Below are positions 26,179-34,386 of a DNA stretch of 64,000 nt, one piece after another; within the stretch, counting starts at the first letter, position 1; each line of letters opens with the position of its first letter. Below the pieces are notes generated by a model that was not told the origin of the DNA, searched no databases, and saw nothing but the letters and a program-made list of their open reading frames with translations. The position numbers were made by a program, and so were the translations under genes. The stretch covers positions 1,866,001 to 1,930,000 of the forward strand of contig NZ_CP088020.1 of NCBI RefSeq assembly GCF_021049245.1, read 5' to 3'. This DNA is from Radiobacillus kanasensis (GTDB lineage Bacteria; Bacillota; Bacilli; Bacillales; Amphibacillaceae).

Positions 26179-27198
26179 ATGGTTCTAGGATTGAAGACAA
26201 GATCATTCGGGACTAGATTAGAGGGGATTGACACTTATTTCTTCAGCTATGAAAGTAAGTGGGATACAGATTATTTTACTGACCATGATTTTGAAAATAA
26301 CGAACGCCTTTTTATTATCAAGCATCCACAACGCAACGAGTTTATAAGTCTTCTAGGTGAACAAAACACATATGTAATGCATAGGTTATTATTGTCTTAC
26401 TTCGAATCTTCAATAATGTTTCAAGTGCTCGTTAGTAAATTAAAAGAACTAAACAAGAAAAGGTTTGTTACTTTCCAAGATATTGAATCAAAAGCATTAG
26501 AATATAATATATCTGATTATAACTTCTTAATATATGATAGAAATAGCATATTAACAGAAGTAGATATACATACGAAGAGGTTTGAACACTATAGCGAACA
26601 TGAAGAGAATCAAATTCAATCGCTATTGTTCTCTATGAATTTAAAGACTATACTCCAAAAGCATAATATCCAGTTTTTTAAACCAATTAATATAGAAAAT
26701 GAAGAAAAAACAACTGGAAATATAAACTTATTAGTAAATAAAATGCTTCAGAACCGTGAAGTGGGTATGGTTATGCACAGTTGGCGTAAATTAAATAATA
26801 TTAACAGCACAGATTTTATCCCAGTTATAAGTAATATTATTGAATATATAAAAAAAGACGTAACTGATAATGGCACAAACCCAGATAAATTTAATGATAC
26901 AAGTAAGCTTGAACATTTACTGTCTATAACGATGGATAATAAAAAGGAGAAGAAGTACTTTTTTAAAATATTTAACGATTCTAGTAATTTTGGCTTTCTA
27001 TCAAGGCATGGAAAGCAGTTTTTAGCTGAAATGGTAGACATTAGTACTAATAAAACAATGAACTTTGAGAAAATTGTAACTGAAATTGCAAATAAAAGAG
27101 TACCTAACATAGATGAATTAAGACATATGTATAATGTATGGCATATTACAGTCTGTTTAATTTTATTTGAATGGTTTACAAACAGAAAAACTCAATAA
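26179..27198 (+). CDS. Orphan protein of unknown function (339 aa), AT-rich
   Basis: No family recognised. The product is soluble, without signal peptide or membrane helix, rich in Asn, Lys, Ile and Phe. No Walker, HTH, nuclease (PD-D/E-x-K, HNH) or kinase motif can be seen. The DNA is clearly more AT-rich than its neighbours, and the gene stands alone between inverted relic repeats (25745-25830 and 27405-27490), so it was probably acquired as cargo. ATG 26179 has AGGGGGAT 6 nt upstream; TTG 26158 is an alternative. A cargo defence gene is one possibility, without direct support. Confidence 0.7.
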   Translation: MVLGLKTRSFGTRLEGIDTYFFSYESKWDTDYFTDHDFENNERLFIIKHPQRNEFISLLGEQNTYVMHRLLLSYFESSIMFQVLVSKLKELNKKRFVTFQDIESKALEYNISDYNFLIYDRNSILTEVDIHTKRFEHYSEHEENQIQSLLFSMNLKTILQKHNIQFFKPINIENEEKTTGNINLLVNKMLQNREVGMVMHSWRKLNNINSTDFIPVISNIIEYIKKDVTDNGTNPDKFNDTSKLEHLLSITMDNKKEKKYFFKIFNDSSNFGFLSRHGKQFLAEMVDISTNKTMNFEKIVTEIANKRVPNIDELRHMYNVWHITVCLILFEWFTNRKTQ

Positions 27199-27404
27199 TA
27201 GTACATTATTTAAAATCTATAATTATAGGGGTTATTTAACAAATAGTTTTACTGCACAGTACAAATAAACTATTCAATAAAAAATGACAGCCGGGCGTAT
27301 TGTGGAACATCAAAAGCCTATTCTTCGGTCTTCTTTAAGGAGGAATAGACTTTCTCGTCTCAAAAACATTAATTTTTCTCTATTGGTAAAATGTGTTGGC
27401 TGCG

Positions 27405-27490
27405 AGTGGTAATTTTCGTGGCAACTGCTGGTAAAAAACTTGGCAGAGATAGTACATTCATGTGGCAGTAATCAGCAGCGGAAAGCAACA
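27405..27490 (+). repeat. Relic repeat B (inverted partner of relic A)
   Basis: Reads GAGTGGTAATTTTCGTGGCA ... AGTACATTCATGTGGCAGTA then ATCAGCAGCGGAAAGC. In reverse complement it shares GCTGATTAC, GCC, GAA, TGTAC and TTTACCA in order with relic A. Together they bracket the orphan ORF. No gene is seen in 27.2-27.67 kb. Confidence 0.45.
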
Positions 27491-27561
27491 TTGTCCTCAT
27501 AGAACGTTGATTTATCCTATATGAAATAACTAGTACGTCGAAAATTATTAGCTACTAAACA

Positions 27562-27660
27562 TTAAAAAAAATCCGAACTAGTCGAATTCTAATTAAGAAA
27601 TTTCAAACTAAAGTTCGGATTTCATTGTGACTAAAACACTTTTGTCATAACCTCTTCTAC
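27562..27660 (-). repeat. GAGGTTATGACAAAAGTGTTTTAG repeat element, second copy
   Basis: On the minus strand it starts with GAGGTTATGACAAAAGTG, continues TTTTAGTCACAATG and ends with a hairpin of arms AAATCCGAACT and AGTTCGGATTT plus a T-run. Same plan as 7634-7720. It can also terminate the minus-strand gene 27677-28492. Confidence 0.6.
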
Positions 27661-27676
27661 TACTAAATAAAACTTT

Positions 27677-28492
27677 TTATGATATACCCTTTAATGGTGC
27701 AATAGGACTTGTTGGGTATGGTGGCACTACGGTTCTTAGCAGATAATCATAGATCTTGGATTCCACGGAAATACCTCGTTCTTTAATTCCTTGATTACCG
27801 AATAGTACGTTAAATTCTAGGATGTAGGCTTTTCCATTAGAGAACAATACATCAAAGCCTGCATGGTTTATGTTTAGTTCCTTCGATACTTTTGCAACTA
27901 AATCCAATGCTTCTTGTGGAATAAAATCAAAGCAAATGTCTCCCCCTTGGGAAACATTGTGTAGAAAGGCTCCACTTGATCCCATTCTCCAATATGCAGT
28001 GATGATTTCGTCCCCAACTACTACGACTCGTAAATCTTTATCCTCATTTTCCAAGTACTCTTGTATATATAAAACATCTACTTTTTCCGCATAATCCAAA
28101 AAGTCCTGCTCGGATTGGATTAAAAATACGCCTCGGCCCATAGAATTCCGGGCTTCTTTTGCTACAAACGGAAATGGGAATGTTTCTAAAACAGAAACTC
28201 GGTTCGATTCCGTATTAGCAAGGATTTCCGTATAGGGTACGTTTTCCGGGCAAATCGTCATTAAGGCACGAGTCATCTCAATTTTACTAAACCCTAATTG
28301 GATTGTTTCAATACTAGGAAATATCGGCTTTTTCACTCCATATGCTAAAAAACTTGTTTGCCATGTTTCAGGAAATAAGAGACAATCCGCTTCTTTTAAC
28401 GTATTCATTTCTTTAAAGCTATGATCGGGCTTAATATATGTGATCCCTGGAATTCCAAGGGTACGTAAAGGGTTAAAGGAAACTAAATTCAT
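27677..28492 (-). CDS. RimK-like ATP-grasp ligase
   Basis: 271 residues with the ATP-grasp fold: FPFVAKEARNSMGRGVFLI (ATP Lys and glycine loop, ~residue 110), YIQEYLENEDKDLRVVVVG, the loop MGSSGAFLHNVSQGG, and AYILEFNVLFGNQG with the metal-binding Glu and Asn. Such enzymes join a carboxylate to an amine, often adding amino acids to a peptide or cofactor. Substrates cannot be told. Monocistronic; ribosome site AAAGGAGCGG. Confidence 0.85.
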   Translation of the reverse strand: MNLVSFNPLRTLGIPGITYIKPDHSFKEMNTLKEADCLLFPETWQTSFLAYGVKKPIFPSIETIQLGFSKIEMTRALMTICPENVPYTEILANTESNRVSVLETFPFPFVAKEARNSMGRGVFLIQSEQDFLDYAEKVDVLYIQEYLENEDKDLRVVVVGDEIITAYWRMGSSGAFLHNVSQGGDICFDFIPQEALDLVAKVSKELNINHAGFDVLFSNGKAYILEFNVLFGNQGIKERGISVESKIYDYLLRTVVPPYPTSPIAPLKGIS

Positions 28493-28660
28493 GTATGTTC
28501 CGCTCCTTTAAATGATGTAGGAAACGAGAAAATTATAGTCTTCAGGAAGGGAAAGGTCAAGATAAATTTTCTCTGATGTATTGGGGTCTAGGATCCTTAC
28601 GATGATGAAATAGAAAGAGGATTGTTGCACATAATAAAGGAAAAAGGAAGGTAGGATTTC

Positions 28661-29464
28661 ATGCCAGAGCTTCCAGAGATGGAACATTATAAGTTACTTC
28701 TTGAAGATACCATCAAAGGGGAAACGATCACAGAAGTGAAAATCACCCGTGAAAAATCAATTAATGTACCTGCTTCAAACTTTACAGAACGTGTAGTATC
28801 CGAACAGGTGATGAGTATAGAACGAAAAGCTAAACATTTAGTTTTTCACCTATCTAGTGGGGAAGTGTTACTTTTACACCTGATGCTTGGAGGATTTATG
28901 TTTTATGGCACTGTTGCTCCTGATCGAACTGTACAAGTTAGGCTGTCCTTCGGTGAAGATCATTTGCACTTTATTGGCCTCAGACTTGGCTATTTACATA
29001 TTTTAAAGCAGGATGAATTGCAGAAAGAGCTTGCTGATTTAGGTCCAGAACCATTGGATCCAAATTTTTCAATCAATCAGTTTGTAGAAAGACTTCAACC
29101 CAAGAGAGGAAAACTAAAATCAACCTTAGTGGACCAACAGTTCTTATCTGGGATTGGTAATCGATACTCTGATGAGCTTTGTTGGCAGGCAAGCGTATTG
29201 CCAACTCGCAGTGTAGGTAGTTTAACAGATGAAGAGGAAATTCGTGTCTTCCAATCATTTCGAGCTATTCTTCCGCAAGCTATCTCAATGGGAGGCTATA
29301 TGAACGAACCGTTTTCTTCTACGGATAAAAAGACAGGCGGATATTTGCCTCATTTTAAAGTGTACAAGCGTGAAGGCAATCCTTGTCCACGATGTGGAAC
29401 GTCTATTAAAAGGGATGAAATTTCCTCAAGAAAAACGTTTTATTGTCCAAATTGTCAACATTAA
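28661..29464 (+). CDS. Fpg/Nei family DNA glycosylase
   Basis: Bifunctional DNA glycosylase/AP lyase removing oxidised bases. N-terminal Pro2-Glu3 (PELPEME) are the catalytic residues, a conserved Lys is in ERKAKHLVF (about residue 57), the H2TH region includes QQFLSGIGNRYSDE, and the end is a zinc finger (CPRCG...CPNCQ). 267 residues. It lies directly before nfo and away from polA, so it looks like a second Fpg-like enzyme rather than the housekeeping MutM. Substrate preference unknown. Confidence 0.9.
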   Translation: MPELPEMEHYKLLLEDTIKGETITEVKITREKSINVPASNFTERVVSEQVMSIERKAKHLVFHLSSGEVLLLHLMLGGFMFYGTVAPDRTVQVRLSFGEDHLHFIGLRLGYLHILKQDELQKELADLGPEPLDPNFSINQFVERLQPKRGKLKSTLVDQQFLSGIGNRYSDELCWQASVLPTRSVGSLTDEEEIRVFQSFRAILPQAISMGGYMNEPFSSTDKKTGGYLPHFKVYKREGNPCPRCGTSIKRDEISSRKTFYCPNCQH

Positions 29465-29477
29465 AGGTAGGGATAGC

Positions 29478-30314
29478 ATGAAATTAGGGTGTCACGTTAG
29501 CATACGACAGGGATACTTGGGAGCTGCTCAGGTTGCGAGAGGGATACAAGCTACTGCGTTTCAATATTTTCCTAAGAATCCTCGTGGGCTTTCGGTGAAA
29601 AGCTTTAGCCGAGATGATGCACTAAGCTGTAAAGAATATTGTGAGGAGCATAGACTCGTCTCTATTTCACACTCTCCGTATCCCACGGATTTAACTGCAG
29701 TTGGTGACAAGCAGAAAAAAGTTGTGGAGTCCTTAAGAAACGATTTAGAGATATCAAATGCCTGTGGTTCGGTTGGCGTTGTCGTGCATTTTGGTAAGAA
29801 TGAACGAGGTAAGAATCCTCTAGAAACGTACCAACAAATTATTGATACGCTTAATCAGACTCTAGCCGATTGGGATGAACCGTGTAAAATATTGATAGAG
29901 AACAATGCAAGTAAGCTCGGTACAATGGGAACAACCTTAGAGGAGTTAGTCCAAATTAGAAGATTATCTGAATTTCCGGAGAGCATAGGCTTTTGCTTAG
30001 ACACCTGTCATGCTTTTGCAAGTGGATTATGGACTGGTGATAATTGGAAAGAGCTTATAAAAAAAGGGGAGGAGCTAGGGTATTTGGATCAATTGTCCGC
30101 CATTCACTTTAATAATTCTATGTATGAAACAGGTTCCGGTAAAGACCGACATGCTAATATTCTAAATCATGGTCATATAAAAGCCGAGCAGTTTGAGGAC
30201 CTTTTTCACACCGACTGGTCCAACGAATTCCCTTTTATTATGGAAACACCAGATGAGTTTGGTGTAACCCATGAACAAGAGATTAAACAAGTTAAGGATT
30301 GGCTTCCGTTGTAG
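29478..30314 (+). CDS. nfo: Endonuclease IV (AP endonuclease)
   Basis: Zinc-dependent AP endonuclease: cleaves abasic sites 5' and trims the 3' ends left by Fpg-type lyases. N-terminus KLGCHVS, then HSPYPTDL, VVHFGKNERG, IENNASKLG, FCLDTCHAFASG, AIHFNNS, HANILNHGHI and METPDE supply the nine metal ligands of the TIM barrel. ATG 29478 has AGGTAGGGA upstream; the frame is open further 5' but lies inside the glycosylase gene. The 13-nt gap to the glycosylase makes a compact base-excision-repair operon. Confidence 0.93.
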   Translation: MKLGCHVSIRQGYLGAAQVARGIQATAFQYFPKNPRGLSVKSFSRDDALSCKEYCEEHRLVSISHSPYPTDLTAVGDKQKKVVESLRNDLEISNACGSVGVVVHFGKNERGKNPLETYQQIIDTLNQTLADWDEPCKILIENNASKLGTMGTTLEELVQIRRLSEFPESIGFCLDTCHAFASGLWTGDNWKELIKKGEELGYLDQLSAIHFNNSMYETGSGKDRHANILNHGHIKAEQFEDLFHTDWSNEFPFIMETPDEFGVTHEQEIKQVKDWLPL

Positions 30315-30340
30315 GTTTAAATAACTAGGAGAATAGTAGG

Positions 30341-30523
30341 GTGAATAGCGCTATTTTCTCTATGAAACACAACTATGGTCCAGTATGGTAGAAATAGACT
30401 ACATTCATTGCAAGTACTGCTTTAGCACTAGGGTTATTTTTCCCACACAGTTCAGATGTCACATTTGCGAAAAGCAACTCGAAGGACTTCGAACATTCGA
30501 AACGAGGAATAGAAGTTCAGCTA
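30341..30523 (+). pseudogene. Interrupted signal-peptide region of the 5'-nucleotidase (two in-frame TAG)
   Basis: In the frame of the downstream nucleotidase, GTG 30341 has AGGAGA 9 nt upstream and ATG 30362 follows in frame. The frame then meets TAG at 30389-30391 and TAG at 30395-30397, and goes on into a typical signal-peptide core (TTFIASTALALGLFF) and the mature start. The gene therefore has two nonsense codons in its signal peptide, unless suppressed or due to sequencing error. Confidence 0.65.
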
Positions 30524-31996
30524 TTGGGGATTAATGACTTTCATGGTCAAATAGACCAGTATCGTACGGTAGGTGGCAGAGAAGTAGGCGGGGCAGAGTA
30601 CTTAGCAGCTTACTTAAAGAAATATGAAAAAACGAATAAAAATACTTTACTTGTTCATGCAGGGGATGCAGTGGGAGCTAGTTCTCCGACATCTGCCTTG
30701 TTGCAAGATGAACCAACCATCGAGATTTTAAACACATTAGGGTTTGATGTTGGTACGTTAGGGAACCACGAGTTTGATGAGGGATTAGAGGAATTAAAAC
30801 GATTAATGAATGGTGGATATCATGAGACAACCGGACAATTTGAGGGCGCAAACTTCCCTTATGTTGTGGCTAATGTAGTCCATGAAGACACAGGAAAACC
30901 TATTTTACCTCCTTACATCGTTAAACGAGTAAATGGAATGAAAATAGGCTTTATCGGGGTTGTAACCCAGGAAACAGAACAAATCGTTGTGCCAAGTGGT
31001 ATTGAAGGTTTAGCTTTCACCGATGAAACAGAAGCCATTAATAAGTCTGTAAAGGACCTGAAAAAACGCGGGGTAGAATCCATTGTTGTATTAGCACATA
31101 ATCCCGCTAGCTCTGATTTCGCAGGAGGAAATCCTACTGGTGAAGCGGTGGAAATGGCGAACACCGTAGATGACGAAGTTGATATTATATTCGGTGGCCA
31201 TAACCATGCTTATGCGAATACTGTTGTAGATAATAAACTAATCGTACAATCCTACTCGTATGGAACAGCATTTTCCGATGTAGATATTGTCATAGATCCA
31301 AAAACTAAAGATATTGTGAAAAAGTCGGCTTCGATTGTTACGACTTATCATGACCAAATAAAACCTGATGAAAAGATTGCGGAAATGGTTGATAAATATG
31401 TTCAAGAAGTAGCACCACTCATAAATCAAGTAGTTGGTGAAGCGGCTGAGCCGATTACAGAGAATACGGATGAAAGTGGAGAATCAGCACTTGGGAACTT
31501 AGTTGCAGATTCGCAAAGAGAAGAAATGGGGACAGATTTTGCCTTTATGAATCCTGGTGGAATTCGAGCAGATTTAGACGCTGGTCCAATTACATGGGGT
31601 GAGTTATTCACGATACAACCTTTTGGAAATACATTAATGAAAATGACGTTAACTGGCGACCAGGTTAAAGAAGTGTTAGAACAACAGTTTACAGAGAACG
31701 GTCAAACCATCTTACAAGTATCCGGTTTATCCTTCACTTGGGATAAGAATGCAGCAATCGGAAATAAAGTTGTGAGTCTAACAACTGCAGATGGCACTCC
31801 GATAGAAGGAAGTAAGTCCTATACAGTCACAGTGAACAACTTCCTTGCAACAGGTGGAGATGGCTTTACAGCTTTTAAACAAGGGACAAATCAAACAGTT
31901 GGGCCAGTAGACTTGGATGCGATCGTATCTTATATAGAAAGTCAAGGATCCTCTATTCAAGCTCCACCAACAAATCGTATTAACGTAGTAGAATAA
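30524..31996 (+). CDS. 5'-Nucleotidase/2',3'-cyclic phosphodiesterase (metallophosphatase), N-terminus disrupted
   Basis: UshA/YfkN-type enzyme that scavenges phosphate and nucleosides outside the cell. N-terminal calcineurin-like domain: INDFHGQ, HAGDAVG, LGNHEFDEG, LAHNPAS and GGHNHAY metal ligands. C-terminal 5'-nucleotidase domain: NPGGIRADLD, IQPFGNTL and NFLATGGDGF. The uninterrupted frame only begins at TTG 30524, which has no good ribosome site and would give a product without export signal. The real start lies upstream behind two TAG codons, so the gene is probably inactive or recently inactivated. The rest of the frame is intact. Confidence 0.8.
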   Translation: MGINDFHGQIDQYRTVGGREVGGAEYLAAYLKKYEKTNKNTLLVHAGDAVGASSPTSALLQDEPTIEILNTLGFDVGTLGNHEFDEGLEELKRLMNGGYHETTGQFEGANFPYVVANVVHEDTGKPILPPYIVKRVNGMKIGFIGVVTQETEQIVVPSGIEGLAFTDETEAINKSVKDLKKRGVESIVVLAHNPASSDFAGGNPTGEAVEMANTVDDEVDIIFGGHNHAYANTVVDNKLIVQSYSYGTAFSDVDIVIDPKTKDIVKKSASIVTTYHDQIKPDEKIAEMVDKYVQEVAPLINQVVGEAAEPITENTDESGESALGNLVADSQREEMGTDFAFMNPGGIRADLDAGPITWGELFTIQPFGNTLMKMTLTGDQVKEVLEQQFTENGQTILQVSGLSFTWDKNAAIGNKVVSLTTADGTPIEGSKSYTVTVNNFLATGGDGFTAFKQGTNQTVGPVDLDAIVSYIESQGSSIQAPPTNRINVVE

Positions 31997-32002
31997 AGAT
32001 CG

Positions 32003-32036
32003 AAACCAACCGGAAATTACTGGTTGGTTTTTTTTC
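32003..32036 (+). terminator. Terminator of the nucleotidase gene
   Basis: AAACCAACC (32003-32011) pairs with GGTTGGTTT (32022-32030), followed by a long T-run. Confidence 0.9.
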
Positions 32037-32043
32037 ATTAAAA

Positions 32044-32072
32044 AAAGCCCTCATTTATAGAGGGCTTTAAAA
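32044..32072 (-). terminator. Terminator of the BH0509-like gene
   Basis: AAAGCCCTC (32044-32052) and GAGGGCTTT (32060-32068). On the minus strand it follows the stop codon at 32073 and ends in T's. Confidence 0.8.
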
Positions 32073-32219
32073 TTACATATAGTCATAAACGGATTCTTCA
32101 AAATAGAGCCAGTGATAATATTCGACCTGTTCATCAGACATTTTCAGTACTTCGTCTCTCACAAGTGGGGTTTTGTCACAAAGTAAGTTCATGATGTAGG
32201 TACGCTCAGATTGACTCAT
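32073..32219 (-). CDS. BH0509 family small protein (48 aa)
   Basis: Short acidic protein with the pattern S-x-x-ER...IM...DKTP...V...L..MSDEQVEYYHWLYFEE, resembling the small BH0509 family of bacilli. ATG 32219 has GAGGAGG at 6 nt; the longer frame has no such site. Function unknown. It diverges from an MFS gene across a palindromic motif. Confidence 0.6.
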   Translation of the reverse strand: MSQSERTYIMNLLCDKTPLVRDEVLKMSDEQVEYYHWLYFEESVYDYM

Positions 32220-32273
32220 ATAAAATCCTCCTCGGATAGTCGGAATCGCTTTCATTTATTATCTTTATTATAT

Positions 32274-32310
32274 ATCTCAATTTGAGATTAAACAAATACC
32301 AATTTGAGAT
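32274..32310. promoter_or_regulatory. Palindrome ATCTCAATTTGAGAT plus repeated half-site
   Basis: A perfect odd palindrome at 32274-32288 (centre 32281), with the right half AATTTGAGAT repeated at 32301-32310. It lies between the divergent small gene and the MFS gene, so it is a good operator candidate. No known regulator motif was matched. Confidence 0.5.
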
Positions 32311-32483
32311 AAATGAAGAAGACAATCATTCCCTTCTGTCATAAGCCAGAAAAACACTTGAAGTAGGAGGGGAACTCATCCTTGAGACCGACTCCAAATC
32401 CTGCTTTATTCGATACAATTGATTTTGTTTCCAAATTTATTTTTAAATTTCTATTCATCTGTACATACGAGGGAGGAATCGAG

Positions 32484-33746
32484 TTGACTAGATTTAGAGA
32501 TTATCATCGCAACATTAAAATTCGTATTGTCCAAATTTTCTTATCAGACATGGTCTCTGGGGCTGTATTTCCTTTCATAGCGATTTATTTCTCGGGATAT
32601 TATGGGTTAAAGATTACCGGACTTTTATTATTCTTAAATGTTATTTTAGGATTAATTGTAGGTTTATATGGTGGGTATTACTCCGACATAATGGGCCGAA
32701 AAAAACTTATGGTTATTGCTGGCCTTATAAGAATGGTGGCTTTTATGGTGATGGCTTTGGCCAATTCTCCAGTACTAACATCTCCAGGTCTGACCTTTGT
32801 AATGACTTTGTTAGTAGGAGCATCGTTCGGTTTAGATGGTCCAGCTGCCGACGCCATGCTAATTGATGTAACAAAGCCAGAGGAACGTAAAGGAGTTTAT
32901 TCGTTAATTTATTGGAGCTTCAACTTAGCTTTTGCTGTAGGAGGTATTGTTGGAGCCTTAACATTTGAGCACCATTTATTTGAACTTCTTCTCGCCCTTT
33001 CTATTACAAGCGTGATGTCAAATATATTAGTTATTTTCTTTATTTCGGAGACGATGGAACCAAAAGAAAAAGTCGAAGTGGAAAAAGCTAACGTGTTTAA
33101 GAGCATGTTCCAAAGTTATAAAGAAGTTGGAAAAGACAAAGTATTTATCGTATTCATCATTGCTGGATTACTCATTCAGTCTCTAGAGAACCATATGGAA
33201 AACTATATAGGGGTCCGATTAAGTCGTGAAATTACGAATCAAGACTTCCTGAACTTTCAAGTATCAGGGGTTGAAATGGTTGGTTATTTGAAATCTGAAA
33301 ATACGATTATTGTTGTATTATTAACCGTCTTCATTACGAGATGGATATCAAAATGGAAAGAAGAAAAAGCATTTTTGTATTCTATTCTGATCTTTACATT
33401 TGGGTATGTTGGAATCAGTTATTTCAACAATATTTGGCTCCTTTTTGCCTTTATGGCCATCGCTACCATTGGTGAGCTTATGAGAGTCCCTATCCAACAG
33501 GACTTTCTAGCGAGCATCCCAACGGAAGACAAGAGAAGTTCGTATATGGCTGTATATAGCATGGTTTTCTATGGGTCCATGATGCTAAGCTCTTTATTCG
33601 TATCGTTAGGGGCACTATTCGATAAGGAAATGATGTCCTTATTTATATTAGCCTCTGGTATTATTGGAATGTTAATCATTAAACGAATCATACCAGATCT
33701 CCAGAAAAGAAGAGCACAGCAAGCAGAGTCCACCACATCAACATAA
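32484..33746 (+). CDS. MFS transporter
   Basis: Major facilitator with about 12 helices. The cytoplasmic loop 2-3 motif reads GGYYSDIMGRKKLM, and helix 5 region contains NLAFAVGGIVG (antiporter-like motif C form), so a drug or metabolite efflux role is likely. Substrate unknown. TTG 32484 has GGGAGG at 8 nt and gives a normal short N-terminus. TTG 32382 with AGGAGGGG upstream is an in-frame alternative that would add 34 residues. Confidence 0.85.
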   Translation: MTRFRDYHRNIKIRIVQIFLSDMVSGAVFPFIAIYFSGYYGLKITGLLLFLNVILGLIVGLYGGYYSDIMGRKKLMVIAGLIRMVAFMVMALANSPVLTSPGLTFVMTLLVGASFGLDGPAADAMLIDVTKPEERKGVYSLIYWSFNLAFAVGGIVGALTFEHHLFELLLALSITSVMSNILVIFFISETMEPKEKVEVEKANVFKSMFQSYKEVGKDKVFIVFIIAGLLIQSLENHMENYIGVRLSREITNQDFLNFQVSGVEMVGYLKSENTIIVVLLTVFITRWISKWKEEKAFLYSILIFTFGYVGISYFNNIWLLFAFMAIATIGELMRVPIQQDFLASIPTEDKRSSYMAVYSMVFYGSMMLSSLFVSLGALFDKEMMSLFILASGIIGMLIIKRIIPDLQKRRAQQAESTTST

Positions 33747-33757
33747 TGTGGTGGTTT
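33730..33757 (+). terminator. Terminator of the MFS gene
   Basis: CCACCACAT (33730-33738) pairs with ATGTGGTGG (33746-33754), then a T-run. The 5' arm is coding sequence for the last residues. Confidence 0.85.
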
Positions 33758-33817
33758 TTGCATTCGGTACATACTACAATAGAGAAAAGTACGTATAGGT
33801 AGAGGAGGACAATATTT

Positions 33818-34258
33818 ATGATCGTAAAGGCAAATATGGAGGAAGAACAATTTTGTATCAACCAATCTATACAGTCTTTTTCGGAAGGATTAGATCGTTC
33901 CATGACTGTAACAAAAGAAAAAGCTGACAAACTCGTACATAATGTAATGGAGAAAGGCGGATTTTATTTAGTTTACAAGGATGAAGGTTCTATCCTTGGT
34001 TGGGTACTACTCGGAAAAAATAAAGATTACTTTACGGAAATAACGCATGGTTTTATTTACGATTTATTCGTGTTTCCAGCTGGAAGAGGAAAAGGTATTT
34101 CTAAGGAATTGCTGAAAGCGTCGATTCAGTCCTTTAAAGACAGCGGTTTTGACAGCGTTCGCTTAAACGTTTTTGCCTCTAACTTTGCGAAAAAAATCTA
34201 TGAAAAATTTGGTTTTGAAGAGCTTCAAACCATTATGGAATACAAGATTCATGAATAG
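33818..34258 (+). CDS. GNAT family N-acetyltransferase
   Basis: 146 residues. Acetyl-CoA binding motif A is VFPAGRGKGISKELL (about residues 85-100), followed by NVFASNFAKKIYEKFGFEE (motif B), the usual GNAT ending. Substrate unknown. ATG 33818 follows AGAGGAGGA. Monocistronic. Confidence 0.88.
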   Translation: MIVKANMEEEQFCINQSIQSFSEGLDRSMTVTKEKADKLVHNVMEKGGFYLVYKDEGSILGWVLLGKNKDYFTEITHGFIYDLFVFPAGRGKGISKELLKASIQSFKDSGFDSVRLNVFASNFAKKIYEKFGFEELQTIMEYKIHE

Positions 34259-34386
34259 GACTAGGTATGGCATGGCTTAATATCTAATTAAAATCGACAA
34301 AATCAGACATTTCCATATTCCCTTAAACAACAAAATCTAGTATATTTAATGTAGCTATATATTTTTGACAGACAGGGGATAGACCT

